Below are positions 45,249 through 57,051 of a stretch of 64,000 bases of DNA, piece after piece. Both the position numbers and the translations under genes were made by a program. The notes below the pieces were generated by a model. It had not been told where the DNA came from. It made no database searches and was given only the letters and a program-made list of their open reading frames with translations. Each line of letters begins with the position of its first letter. Positions within the stretch are counted from its first letter, which is position 1. This DNA comes from Zhengitettix transpicula (taxonomy: Eukaryota > Arthropoda > Insecta > Orthoptera > Tetrigidae), in contig CM073596.1 in the NCBI GenBank assembly GCA_037074705.1, forward strand, positions 13,448,501 through 13,512,500, given 5' to 3'.

Positions 45249-45540
45249 AGATTAGATCTTGGATGCCGGGTTCCTTCCTAAGCTTTAGTAGGTTATTTAT
45301 TACCGCTGCTGAGGTACACATCTCCCTTCTCGTTTATTGTTGAAATGGCGCTCTTTTAGTCCTGTCGTGCTTTGGGCAGTCGTAGAGGACATGCTGGATC
45401 GCCAGGGCAGCCTTGCATGCGTCACATGTAGGTTGCGGTGATCTAGAAAATAGATAGGAGTGAGTGAGGTTAGAATGGAGAGTTTTTAACATAACAACAA
45501 CCACTTTCTGTCTCCGTGACAGATTGCCGTCGTCCCTTGA
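45249..45540 (-). pseudogene. Non-LTR retrotransposon ORF2 tail (Jockey/I-like clade)
   Basis: The minus strand reads SRRQKVVVVMLKTLHSNLTH, SYLFSRSPQPTCDACKAALA, IQHVLYDCPKH. This is the C-terminal CCHC-like segment (LTHSYL...P-x-C-x-x-C...H-x-L-x-x-CP) after the RNase H or RT region of Jockey/I-group LINEs. A TAA interrupts it after RAPFQQ; the frame continues to the usual LRK...GIQDLI end and a second stop. It is truncated at the 5' side, as typical for LINE copies. Confidence 0.75.
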
Positions 45541-45734
45541 AGATGTCGACTTCCTTATGAATAATCCCTTCATTCCTTCCTCTTCTACACTTACATTTTC
45601 CCCCCAGTTAAATGGCATATGCTTGTCCCCCCATCATTTTTAGTGCATATGAGACTCAGACACATAAACAGAATTTTCGTTTCTGTCCACTCTATTTTTC
45701 CCTCAGTACAACAAACTCAACCTTTAATTATAAG
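45541..45734. other. Spacer
   Basis: The minus-strand LINE frame stays open to 45618, but the text beyond about 45540 is not LINE-like. Nothing else recognised. Confidence 0.4.
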
Positions 45735-45870
45735 AAAAATAGCCAAATACAGACAAAAAGTGATTGTTTTGTCAACTGATTTGTGTCTGTTTTTTTATTT
45801 TTCTTAGCACCTGAGAAAAGGACCAAGGCTTCCAGAAACATTGCGTGGTATTTTTATTATTATTAACTTT
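45735..45870 (+). repeat. Family H repeat with hammerhead-like core
   Basis: AAAATAGCCAAATACAGACA, then on the plus strand (45811-45845) CTGAGAAAAGGACCAAGGCTTCC...AGAAACATTGCGTGG. It lies about 100 bp before a GIY-YIG fragment on the same strand, which links family H to PLEs. Confidence 0.6.
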
Positions 45871-45939
45871 CAAAACAGACGTAAATTTTTTATTTTAAAC
45901 TGAACCTTTCATAAGGAAAAATCATATAAATCGTGGTAG

Positions 45940-46090
45940 AATATTCTTTGAAGATTATTCTGTATAATCCGCTGAAAGTTTGGATTGTCATTCTTGCTAC
46001 ATAGGACAAACTAAATGGTCATTAAGAACCCAAATCAAAGGACACAAGCAATACAATATGAATAAAAATCGGTCTTCACGAAACATCATT
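45940..46090 (+). pseudogene. PLE GIY-YIG endonuclease fragment
   Basis: The frame reads DCHSCYIGQTKWSLRTQIKG, then HKQYN: a clean CYIGQT-x-x-x-LRTQIKGH motif of PLE endonucleases. No downstream active-site segment was found. Confidence 0.7.
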
Positions 46091-46712
46091 AACTTTTTAT
46101 TCTCTTGAATGAAATTTTTTTAAATGTTGACTTATTTAATAAATGTTAGAAAATTTTAATAAAAAATCAGCCCTGCGTCCTTCCTTTGTTTTTGGTACGT
46201 CTTTTGGTGCAAATTACCGCTGATGAGGTAATTTTACTGTAAATTACAAACCGCAGGAGTGTTGTTTCTGAGAAAATGGATTGTCAGACATGTAATTATG
46301 GACTCTTCCTGAGTACGCGGGTTCTTGACGCTAGTTGGTAATTATCTTTTTTTTTTCAAATGCGGACCAAAAGAGCCAGAAAAAATTAATTTTCAATTAT
46401 TGAAAATATTGAGTAAATTATTCAAATCAGTTTTAGGGGATAATGCAAAATATATCATTCACAAATCTGAAATAGTTAAATGGGTTAAAATCAAATAAGG
46501 AGATATATTATGCTTCCATATCTCACATTACGTCGGAAAAGGGAGATAAAGGATTTACAATAATTGTATTATAATTACTATGTTTATAAATAATTGTTTC
46601 CGTAATAATTTTAAATATTCAGACTTCCAAAAATCACCTTTTTATATTTGCACATGAAATAAGTTCCAATCAAAGGAACGATACGTGGAGCTAATTTTTT
46701 ATTTATTATAAT
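46091..46712. other. AT-rich, nothing coding
   Basis: 46221-46238 (ACCGCTGATGAGGTAAT) is an isolated CTGATGAG without a GAAAC partner. Confidence 0.4.
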
Positions 46713-47075
46713 GTTTAATAAAAACGATGATAAAGGACTGTATGTATATATTATTAATATTATAAATTACTGAACCCTTATTTTAATACAGCCACATATA
46801 AAAAAATATTTCAATGTAAATTACATTAAAATGTCACGTTTTAAAGTAGATCGTCAGGAGGTTCCCGTTATTCTCGCCATATTCATCTGATAATTTAAAT
46901 AAAATATTTCCTTAGGCCAACGTCTTTGACAGGGTTATAAATTACATCCTATTATTTGTTCCTGACGATATATTTTAAAGTCATGTCATTTTAATGTAAT
47001 TTACATTTAATTAAATTTTTTTATATGTGACTGTTTTAAAATTCATCATTTATAATATTAATTTTATTATATTGT
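46713..47075. mobile_element. Foldback/MITE-like element, family D copy 2
   Basis: Left arm ACTGTATGTATATATTATTA...TTACATTAAAATGTCA and right arm TGACATTT/TTTTAATGTAATTTACATT...TATAATATTAATTTT are reverse complements and match copy 1 at 30604-31070. The centre differs from copy 1, so arms are conserved and the middle is variable. Confidence 0.75.
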
Positions 47076-47299
47076 TTCTGTTTTCTTAATTTATGATTAT
47101 TTTGAAGTCAGAAATATATTTAATAAATTATTTTGAATAAATACTGCATATCAGCATTTAATGCACCAACTGACAAGTTGAACAGCAATTACTACGATCA
47201 TTTGTCTTTTAATCTAACTTTTTTGCCGTTATGTGGTGTTGTTTATTTTTGTTATATTATGGAACATATTTTTATAAAAAAAATCTTATTCAGAAGAAA
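47076..47299. other. AT-rich spacer
   Basis: Nothing recognised. Confidence 0.4.
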
Positions 47300-47380
47300 C
47301 ATAAGACTCTAGTTCGATTCCCGGATCGGTTGAGATTTTTCCATCTCGATCCTTTAATTAATTCAATCATTTAATTAATA
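47300..47380 (+). repeat. SINE fragment, B box and tail
   Basis: AGTTCGATTCCCGGATCGG, then GATTTTTCCATCTCGATCCT and AATTAATT. The same tail as the copy at 57953. The A box side is lost. Confidence 0.55.
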
Positions 47381-48000
47381 ATTATTTTATATATATATAT
47401 AATTATTGCATTTTTTATATTCTTTTTTGGAAAGGATACGTGTTGGGCGATACGAGGCAATGTGATGTTAACGTGAACCGAGAGATTTTGTTAAAAAAAA
47501 CCAGCACAACTCCCCGACGCCTGTCGCCACGGCCATTGACCATTCGTTTCCAGGACAGTTTCAACGGCGATATTGCTCTCCCAGGTCTTCATTTCCGTTA
47601 CAGTACCTCCAGGTGAAAATAACAGTGACAGCGGTAACGATGTTTAAGGTAGCATGACGTAGCGCTTCGCTCAGCAAAATATCCGAGCCCTGTTACAGCG
47701 CCAGGAAATTTAATTCCATCGTAGCAGGGCTGGCAGATTCCTCTTACTTGGTCTCTTGTCTTTTCATTTTACACTAGCACTTCTGTATGACTACAATTTA
47801 AAGTTATTCGCAGAAAAATGATGTTGTTTCTGTCAAATTAAAAGTTATATAAAATCACTACGTCGTCTAAGTGCCCACACAATACGTTTGATGCAGTGTT
47901 ACAGCGCTTTGTATTCGCTGGTCACGCCGATGCGCGAGGAAAGAAAAAGGCAACGCACAGATCGTCCAAATAGAAACAAATCTGATATTCAACAAACTAT
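47381..48000. other. GC-richer unique patch at 47450-47790
   Basis: No repeat partner and no open frame of note. Homogeneous composition and lack of decay make it a candidate for conserved non-coding sequence. Confidence 0.3.
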
Positions 48001-48290
48001 TACTTCATCGTAAACGGTGAGGTCTCTGTGTGTAGAAAATTCAAACATTACAAATCAAACCAAAAGTGTATCATCATAGATGAACGTAATGCCGTCTTGC
48101 GGAACGAAACAACGGTTGTTGTGAAGGAAAGAACGTTGATTAGCCTGGGCCGGTGCCGTCTCCCTTCGAAAGAATTTTCTGATTTCGGTGGTACTATTCT
48201 CTGTGGAACTCGTCTCATAGCCGACAGAAACTCCTACGTTACTACTTGCTCTCTTAGTCCAAATTTTGTGAATTTCTGGGGAACTTTTTG
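48001..48290 (+). repeat. Dispersed repeat R, copy 1
   Basis: GAAAGAACGTTGATTAGCCT, GGGCCGGTGCCGTCT, TACGTTACTAC and AATTTCTGGGG match, in order, 52570-52905. The 87-codon open frame here belongs to the repeat and resembles nothing known. Confidence 0.5.
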
Positions 48291-50020
48291 AATAAATTGA
48301 ATTTTATACAAATAGATACCACAGCCTTTCAGATGACGTATTAGTTCATTCAGTAAGAATATCATATTTATTCCTGTAGGCCGTTGTGTGCTTTGTTTTC
48401 CTGTTTCCTTTCGTTATAAACAAATTCGGAATTTGAATAAATTTGCTTCAGTATATGAAGAGACTAAATAAGTGATTCGGTAGAACTGTGTTTTATCTGG
48501 GTACGGGTTTTATTTATTTATTTTAATTTTAAAGGTACTAAATTTTATTTAAAGAGTTATTTAACTCTTAAGTTATTAAATTATATTGCAGGGGAGAAAT
48601 TAATCTCTATTATTAATAATTAATATTTTATTAACAAACAAACATTTACCTCATGCTCTCAATATCAATTTAAATACCCACGGCTATTTTACAAAATAAA
48701 GAAATCAGGAAACCAAAACAGAGAAAATTTCTAACAGGGGTTGCTGGGCCAAAATACGTTGGTCATATGGCTTTAATAAACCGACTGTTATTGAATTATT
48801 TCCGATACATTACCATTTGCAGGTCCGGTCAGGCCAAGTCTTCCCAGATGGCTCGGATGGACGCTGTAATCCTTTGTATTTCCTGGAGAATAGGTCACCT
48901 ACCTGGCCTACAGATGTTTGTAAGAAGAACAGCTCCGTAATCTCCTCAAAAAACTCTCTCCCCAAACCGTAATCACCACCAGAAACTTTCAAACTAATTT
49001 TTCACACAAACGCTCTAACTCACAACAGACTTCCACTCCAAAACTCAAAAATAACTCCAAATAACTAAAAAACAGCTTCTCCAAAGTAAAATGTACCTTG
49101 TGAAAACTAAAATAATCTTCTCCAAAACTTTAAATCTAACTAACTCTCGCTTGCTCTGCCAGCAGCTCCTTACAAACCTCGGTTTTTCAAAATTTACTCC
49201 CACAGTGCCTTGTGTTCTACATTCTTTAACCAATAGTAATTAGATTTGTGCCTCCACAAATCTCAATTTCTTAACGAGCCACCTCCCTTATGGGGTTCAC
49301 ATGGCGAAATTCAGGAGCGTGTAAAGACACGGTCGCGATGGTGCCAACCTGGTCGAGCATCTTGTGTGAGCGTTCTAAAATCTTGAGACGACAAATTAGG
49401 CTATCCAGTCACACACAATATTATAATCTCTACAAAGGAGTTTCTCTGAGTACCTGGAACCCTTGCCAGACCCAAAAATATAACTTCGCTATATTTTATT
49501 ACGTACAATAATAAATCAAGAATAAAACAAAGTAACCACATTTAATTAATCCCGCTCTTATACACAACAACCTTGAATCTCATGTGCATATATCTTAGGC
49601 GAATTTGATATCCTACTCACTTTAAAACCTGACCCATTTCCGTTCAAAACCATCTACGTCTCACGACCCAGAAGCATTTCCCCTCCTTCGTGGATTTTCT
49701 GCCTTCCTTGTCAGCGATGTGAATTGCGTAATTGCCGCACTTTGCCATGATTGAGTTCTCCTTTTTCCCGCCCGCCCCCGTCAGAGCTGGGATATCTTTA
49801 TTGGAGCAATTTGGTTAGACTGATAAGAAACGGTTCAATTAAATGCGGCATCCTATTAACTAGATTAATTGGATCCCTGTTGGTACAAATCCGTTCCAGG
49901 TCACGTTGACTACGAGGATTGCCTCTGTGCGTAATGGATTCGGTATAAAAGAGCTGGTTTGAGGAAATGAACTTTCTCAAAAAAAATTGAACGATTTTGT
50001 CTGTTCTTCACTTATTATGA
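48291..50020. other. No gene seen
   Basis: 48820-49300 is CA/CT-rich with AACTCACAAC/CTCCAAAACT runs, perhaps an old LTR. No termini found. 49630-49800 is GC-richer. Confidence 0.35.
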
Positions 50021-50780
50021 ACTAGCTGGGTGCTCGGCGTTGCCCGTGTACTTATTTATATAAACCGAAAAAGTAAATAATTCTATATTCATCTTTAGTC
50101 AAGAAGTGATTTAACCTAAATATAACTGTTCCTAGTTCCTAGTTCCGTAAGATAAAGTTAATTTTATTCCATCAATCGCAACAAACATATCTTCGAATTT
50201 ATTCTTAAATATACTCCTTGAGTACTGCAGAATATAATTGTCACTCAGTCTTTAGAAATTACGAAAGATTAAATTGATGAAATTCTTATCTAGATTCAGA
50301 ATGTAAACAAATGGTCACCATATTGGAGTCACTAATATGGCACCAAAATTAACTTGCATTCACTGCAAGGTTCGTAAAGTATTTGGTATTGTTTTTTATT
50401 ACAATTCGATCGATTATTATTGGATAAAATAATACTTTTTATTCAATGAAAATATTTCTGGTTTAATTCATAACGGAAAAAGGAACTATTTCCTTTGTTC
50501 GTCGCGCAGTAACGTCTCTCTCTCTCTCACGTGACGTCATTGTATTTCGGTGCGCATTAATTTAACACAGAATGATCACATTTTTTAATTAAAATTCTTT
50601 CCACCTTTATTCTAGGTGTTTCTCGCCCCCCCCCCCCCCCACCCCACAGTATCGTTGCTTGTGTTTTTAAGAATATATGTAACAATTTTAGATGTAATGA
50701 GTAATGTCTACGCCTTTAAATTTGTATAGAAATGAACGTAAATACATACATACAAACATACATCCTTTTTTATTATATAA
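50021..50780 (+). repeat. Family A repeat, copy 3 (longer variant)
   Basis: ACTAGCTGGGTGCTCGGCGT head and the CATACATACAAACATACATC...TATTATATAA end, with about 150 bp of extra sequence after the AAAAAGTA segment absent from copies 1 and 2. It includes AATGTAAACAAATGGTCACC and CTAATATGGCACC, also present in copy 4. A C run sits at 50626-50640. Confidence 0.82.
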
Positions 50781-50849
50781 TCTGAATCGGCAATATGGGT
50801 TCATAGAACAAGGATATTTTAATAACGTTTTATTCTTACTTGGTGATCA

Positions 50850-51050
50850 TTTTTAATTATTAAGTGGGAAGGAAAACAATCAATGAAGTCTGGGAACGGA
50901 ACCCAGGTCCTCTGATTTGTACACAGGCGGTCCATCCACTGATCTATACCGTCGATTCGATTCAGAATGTCCTGAAGATCGATTCCCGGCTGCGTCAAAC
51001 GTTTTTATCTTCCTGGATATTTAAAAATTATCACAAAGATTTTATATATT
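50850..51050. repeat. Head-to-head pair of tRNA-derived SINE pieces
   Basis: Minus strand: A box TATAGATCAGTGGATGGA and a perfect T-arm, CTGGG-TTCCGTT-CCCAG, at 50880-50960. Plus strand from about 50979: GATCGATTCCCGGCTGCGTC with a T-rich tail. The same arrangement as 1873-2110. Confidence 0.6.
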
Positions 51051-52569
51051 GTATACAACTTACATAATTTATTCCTCTCTCACGAGTTTCATAAAAATAC
51101 TACGCGAAACAACGGAATAACTCTTTTTATTAAAAAAAACAGTAACGGATCTTTGACCAAGGTATTCTTATTTGTTATAAAATTATCTATATAAATATTA
51201 AAAACTTAAGATAGAATCAAACTTCTTACTCTAGAACTCTATATTGGTATTACAGTCACACAGTTTACATTTCAGTGCGTAATTTTTTTAATAATATAAA
51301 TGTTCGGGAATAAAGGAAACTCTAGAAGAACTAAACAGCGATCATCTTAGATTTTAAAATGCTTCTTCACTTTCAAATTTGAACCTCTTATTTTATGTGA
51401 GTTCTCATTTTCAGAAGGAAAGTGTGGAGTTTAATTTATCTCATTACTTTTTCAACTCAGTTACGTTCCGTTTGGAAAATTTAATCTGTAGGAGGGGAAC
51501 CTAGAAATCTTTCTCATGTAATCGGTGACGTACTATTGATAAAAAATAGTATTTACAGATTTTAATTTCGATATCCTTTAAACTGATTGAGAAGTGTTCA
51601 ATAACCTAACTAAATAAACATTTCTGGCTCAATAAATTTACATTCTAAAAGCGTTCTTCTATGTAGAGGTTTCCCAGTGTGATGCTGACGATTGTGACGA
51701 ACTCGTTGGAAAACATCTGAAGGAATAAAATAAAAGAATTATATTTCAGTCTGTATTGTGTTATTTCTGTAAAATTATTGAACATATTCGCTTATGAATT
51801 TCACGAAGGAAACGTATAGCCTCGTACAAAGGTTTTTCGTCCGTTTATCTTATCACCAAATTCCTAAAATCAGACGCACTGAAGAGAGGAACCGTTCAAG
51901 AATTCGTCACGGGACTTCTATTCATTTCTCGGAAAAGCTATAGTTCTTTCCCATCAAGCCCAACGCAATGAATCACACGCATTCTGTACGCATCACTCCA
52001 GGAAGTGCTGTTACTCGACTACCGAGTCAGACGTGGAGGTTTCATCAGTGGTGGCGGATTGGGTTCCTTATTTTTGTGGCGTGATGTCCTACAAGTTTCG
52101 GGGTTCCCAAAAGCCGTTCGGAATGCGGTCATGGGAAACTTGAACCTTCTCAGGACAGATTACGATCTAGGACGAAATACATTTACGTAAAAAAGTACGC
52201 AATCTACCGAGAAAGAGTAAAATTAATTGGTTATATTTATTCCAAAACTGCTATCACAACTTTAAATTCTCGGTTAAGGTAAGAACAGTACATAAATAAA
52301 TCATGTATATAAATAAATAAATGATCTGACAAAAATCACAACGTTTGTTCTTCATATAAAATTTTTCTTGATAATGGCAATGTTAAAAATTACGTATCAC
52401 TCATCTGATCCGTTCTAGACCTCATAGAAGTCCTAAATTAAGGACGAAACGAGGAGTGGTTGTATTTTTGACAGTTGCATCATTAAATTTGTCTGACTTG
52501 TGGTCGATTTATTTATAGTATATCGAATGGGAAACTAAAAAACAACGCAAAGAACAGCCAGTAGGAATG
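51051..52569. other. No gene seen; one hammerhead-like core
   Basis: 52421-52452 (+) has GTCCT-AAATTA-AGGAC, a perfect stem, then GAAACGAGGAG. The preceding CTCATAGAA is a poor match to CUGANGA. Confidence 0.4.
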
Positions 52570-52905
52570 ATTCAAGAAAGTACTACGTCATCAGAAACAG
52601 CGACGTCTCTACGTGTACGTTCATACCTTACAAATAAAACTGAAAATGCATTGTAGATTATCAAAATGTCGTCTGCAGGGCGATACAAACAGGGTTTTTG
52701 TGTTTGTGTATGCGCGTGAATGAAAGAACGTCGATTAGCCTGGACCGGCGCCGTCTACTTGGAACGACATTTTTCATCTTTTCGGTATTTCCCTTGCGTG
52801 CCTGTCACCACTGTCCTTGTAACTCGTCACATGACTACATACGTTTTCATATCACCGACTTGCATTTGCTCGTTTCAGTCACAAAATTTAGTTAATTTCT
52901 GCTGA
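52570..52905 (+). repeat. Dispersed repeat R, copy 2
   Basis: GAAAGAACGTCGATTAGCCT, GGACCGGCGCCGTCT, CATACGTTTTCATATCAC and AATTTCTGCTG align with 48001-48290; upstream similarity (ATGTCGTCTGCAGGGCGA-like text) is weaker. Confidence 0.5.
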
Positions 52906-53820
52906 AATATATGAATTTATTATTACGTATGAACCTTTTCCCCGTTTATTTTGCTCTATTTCGCGCGAACTACCACTATTGCCGTGAAACTAATTTAAAA
53001 CGGTAATAACATTATTCGCTACACGTTTCAGTTAGTGTGCGACATGGAAAAAGTAAATTTTTTTACGACTCTGCGGGACAGCCAATTTAAGGGAAGTTTA
53101 TTGCAGCTATAACATTTTACGTCGGTTATTACTTGATACTACTCGAATCCGTTTAAATTTTACCTGACTTTATAATGTGGAACTGAAAGGAACGTGAGGA
53201 GGGGAGGTGATGCCCCTCTGGCACACCCCAAACACCCTCGAGGTTTTAGTTTTAATGGGCTCCCAAAGTTGTGCTTCAATTTAATACGACCAAACTTCCT
53301 CAGAGGCCACGCGGAATTGCTCAACTTTTGATGTCACACTTTCTCCGTTCCAAAGGACGGTCATTGGATTATTTAATTTTGAAATTGACTATAATGCAGG
53401 TGTTTAAAAATGTGCTGTATGCCTTTAAATAATTATTTTGTAACACATCTAATGCACCGTAGTAATTATGCAATATTAACGTCAGAAAATGATTTTTAAT
53501 AGAAATTATATAACGTTTCGTCGCTAAGTGTGATATCTTCAGGTAACAAGTTTTTTACAAAATTTTGAGAGTCAGGGATGTCCTCCGCTGATTTTCTTTT
53601 CTGACTTTAAACGACTGTAGTTGATCTATATTTAAATCTTAAATAGATTATATATTATTTTTATCATGAAATATATTTTAACGCGAATAATTTATTTTCT
53701 TTGTTCCAGGTAAGTCCTAACACAGTCAAATTTTTAATTCTCCTTGAAAGTGTAGCAAAGAAGCCTGGTGAGTATTTTTTTTACTCATTTATCAACACAT
53801 TCTTCTTCTTCTGCGATAAA
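52906..53820. other. No gene seen; one hammerhead-like core
   Basis: Minus strand 53512-53542: CTGAAGATATC...GCGACGAAACGTTATA, with a complete CUGAAGA and GAAACG. 53180-53350 is GC-richer. Confidence 0.4.
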
Positions 53821-53822
53821 TA

Positions 53823-54268
53823 GGAAGTCTGTGCGAGCATTCTCTCGCAGGTGAACCTTCGAGAGAGCTCTGGAAGAGGTTTATCTTTTGGACTGCCCTA
53901 CTCGTCTCTCTGTTTTTTTTTAAAAAAAAACTAAGGTTCCCACAAGCACATCGGCCTGTTTCGAGAGGTGTATGTTCCGGGGTCGCAGACCTTGGGGCAT
54001 ACAGTAAGAGTTATTTTTGTTACCATTGGAACAGTCGGCCAGCTGCCTCCTTAACAGGTCGAGGTACGGAGATGGGTTTTCCCTGCAGTACTTTCAGGCG
54101 AACTGCCGGGTAGGATCCTTAAACCATAGCCCGGGGGCCGTAGGTAACTCTTGGCTACCTTCCTCTACCTTTCCGCATCCCCACTTTCAAATTCTTTCGT
54201 ATGCTATTAAAGGGGAGTTGCCACTATGTGGGTTACCCTCATGTAGTCTGTTACACTAAAACAAAATT
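53823..54268 (+). repeat. Family C repeat with internal deletion
   Basis: GAGCATTCTCTCGCAGGTGA, GAGAGGTGTATGTTCCGGGG, CAGTCGGCCAGCTGCCTCC, then a jump past GGCGTGGGACAAG straight to TTTTCCCTGCAGTAC, GCCGGGTAGGATCC and the CTATTAAAGGGGAGTTGCC end. Confidence 0.85.
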
Positions 54269-54269
54269 G

Positions 54270-55980
54270 TAAAACAAATTGAGTTTTGTAGACGTTGGAG
54301 GGGAAGGACAGGCAGAAGAAATAGGATAAAAGAAATCCACAAAGTGTTGCTTCTAAGGTTTCCGTGTTGTTTAATTGGTTAATCGATAAAATAATTTCCT
54401 ATACGCTGACCGAAGAAATATTTTTGTCGATAATCAGTGGAATACTTATATTTAAGCGCACACAAGATGTACAAAAGGGTATAATCGAGTGATTGGACCA
54501 TCAGGCAGACGGGGTTTGATAAGCGTTGAATAGAACAAAAATATTCTTATACCGGGACAACGACAAGCGTATAAGGGATTAAGTTTAGCTACAAACCTCG
54601 TCTCGGACAGACTAGAGGTATGATCCTTAGGGAAGCAGCCATGTTGAGATAGACAGAGATGTCGAGCAAGTCTCAGTAAGCCACATAAAAATAATACCCG
54701 TCATAACACCACAATCTTTGGAACTGACGCGACCCGCTTAATTCACTACATTTGAAGGTTTGCGTGAGTTATAAAGTGCATCCGGTTGCAAACCACCTGG
54801 TCGACGATTTGACGTTTTAAATATATATTTTCCTTATATATGTATTTGATAGATGTTACTTTTGCTTGAAATGGATTTATTTATGTATCATACAACCTGA
54901 ACACATCTACAATCACGAGCAAATATCTCACTATAATGATTTAAAATCACAGAAAGTTCTGACTTTTATTTGTTTGACTCGTAGATATCTCTTTAAAGAA
55001 GAAAATTTCACGAGGCGAAGCATCTTTCGTGTCAACCGGTGCTAAGGAGAGCTGATGAGTCGTGTGTCACTGACTGAGGGAGTCGCATACGTTCTATGAT
55101 GAATGTAAAATGTCATCCGTAAAGGGAACACGACACGTAATTTACGACTGTTGGAGACATTTAATTATTTTATATGGGTAGAATTTGAATTTAAGACCGT
55201 CAGGGTGGAACAGATCACCTTGTGAACTTTTACGATTTGTGATGAAAACAACTGCAGTGTTATCCTTTTCTAGCTTATACGGTGACAATAAATTTTTCTT
55301 TACACGAAAAGGTCAATAATACGACCCTGAGAGATAATTTAAGTTTATTTTAAACATTAAAAAAAATTATTTGTCTATTGATATAATTACATTTATGAAA
55401 TATATGTTCAAAATAAAGCATCGGAAGAGTATTACTGGGATATTGGAGATTAATCCTGCAGATCTGAACTTGCAAATTTTTTTATTACACAAGTTTGGGA
55501 CCCGGAAAGAATATTACGTTTTTTTTAAAAAAAAAATCACGTTTCTCGTCCATGTATTATGCTTTATATCATCGCGATAACCTCTGCGAGGGTCGGAATT
55601 GCCGTGCCACGGATAATCTTTAATAAGACCGGAGGTTCACGGGCTGGACGGAGTAAGGCTACCTTCCACGGTGTTAACGCAGTTCGATAAACATCCTGCG
55701 GTATTGTTCAGGAAGCAAAGTGTTGTTTTATCTCCATTGTGTGAACAAGAGCACGTACCATTGTGAACACAGTGGCGTTAACGGTAAACGGAGTGAGGGC
55801 GGGGAAGAACACGTCACGCACAAAGCTACACACTCCATAACTGTTCGACCCAAACTGAGCCATGACGTCAGAGATATGGCACAGTCGTCGTCGTCGTCAA
55901 GACCGACCATGGCCAGCTTTGAAATGGTCGTATCAGAGGAGAGTTCCAAAATATACTGTATATATTAATATTAAATATTT
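54270..55980. other. No gene seen
   Basis: 55590-55960 is GC-richer, with an 82-codon frame whose centre is a Ser run from CGTCGTCGTCGTC. No known domain. Confidence 0.4.
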
Positions 55981-55984
55981 ACTT

Positions 55985-56255
55985 CTCAATGAAAATAGCC
56001 AAATAGAGACAAAATAAGTGATAATATAAATACCAGTCAACGATTCTGGGATCCTTGTCCCATTATTCAGGTGCTAAGAAGAGCCTAGGGAGACAGAACT
56101 GCACTCGTCCCTTGACAAAACTCAAAATCTTGACAACTGACTAATATAGTCTTCTTATCACCTGAATAAAGGAACAAGGATCCCAGAAGCGTTGTCTGGT
56201 ATTTACAATAGCACTTCTTTTCTCTGTATTTGGATATTTTTCTTATAATTATATA
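55985..56255. repeat. Family H element, complete palindrome with two cores
   Basis: Arms 55990-56085 and 56148-56250 are reverse complements: AATAGCCAAATAGAGACAAA...ATACCA on one side, its complement on the other. Minus core 56041-56070 and plus core 56163-56198 (CTGAATAAAGGAACAAGGATCC...AGAAGCGTTG). The centre matches GAAGAGCCTAGGGAGACA as in the 34.95-kb copy. This copy shows the complete structure of the family. Confidence 0.7.
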
Positions 56256-56715
56256 CTGGACTTTTCAAAAAGTTAAGGAATATCCCACAAGTGGTCTCCA
56301 CCAGGTCACATTATTTTTAACACACTCTACATTTATTCCACTAAAAAGATCCTTTGACCCAGGAATACAGGATAATATAATAGCCAAACAGTCAGGCAAT
56401 TGCAATTATTAAAATTAACGTTTCGTCCATAATTTGGGACTAAATCGGGCGAAGAATAGTTGACATGAAAGGCAGACCAAGATAATTAAAACTTATCCAA
56501 TTTTATTTTTACATTTTGGAACATATTAACTGAAAATCTGGGAATGTAATACAATAAAAATTTTCCAGAATATTCTACATCATTCAATAAATTTTATGTC
56601 ATGATATTAATCAGAAATCATTAAAGACCAATTTTTTTTTTAATTCAAAAGAAATACTAGTCTTATCACAATATTATGATAACTATTTTTTATTTCTAAA
56701 ATTGGACTGTTAATG
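56256..56715. other. AT-rich; one hammerhead-like core
   Basis: Minus strand 56418-56445: TTAGTCCC-AAATTATGGAC-GAAACGTTAAT, with GTCC/GGAC as stem II. The CUGANGA side is decayed to CCCGATT. Confidence 0.4.
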
Positions 56716-56717
56716 AA

Positions 56718-56905
56718 CGTTAAATATAAAACATCGTTCAAAACACATTTAAAAATAAAATGTTACCGAGTTAAAGTATCAGGACGGACCAGGAATAGAA
56801 CTGGGCGGTCCACTCGACCACTGAGCTATCCGTGTCGACTCCAGATCCGGTGCGAAATTTTCCTCCATCCGTTAAACCTAACGCAGACTCACAGTCAAAG
56901 AAACA
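56718..56905 (-). repeat. tRNA-derived SINE, copy
   Basis: Minus strand: CACCGGATCTGGAGTCGACA, A box GATAGCTCAGTGGTCGAGTG, B box AGTTCTATTCCTGG, then an AT-rich end. 332 bp before an almost identical copy. Confidence 0.75.
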
Positions 56906-57051
56906 AGAATTTTGGGTTGTATTGTTATTTTAGTCTATAGATTTATATTTAATTTAATTATTTTTTAAACATTTTAAGGGAAGTTATGTGGTGGAAGTTG
57001 TGAAAAAATAGTCTGGATATACTCCAATTTTATATATTATATTATATATAA

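Noticed and set aside
46221..46238. Isolated CTGATGAG as a hammerhead
   Set aside because: There is no GAAAC partner at a usable distance.
50880..50960. Possible tRNA gene on the minus strand
   Set aside because: The T-arm is perfect, but the acceptor stem cannot be formed and the anticodon arm is poor.
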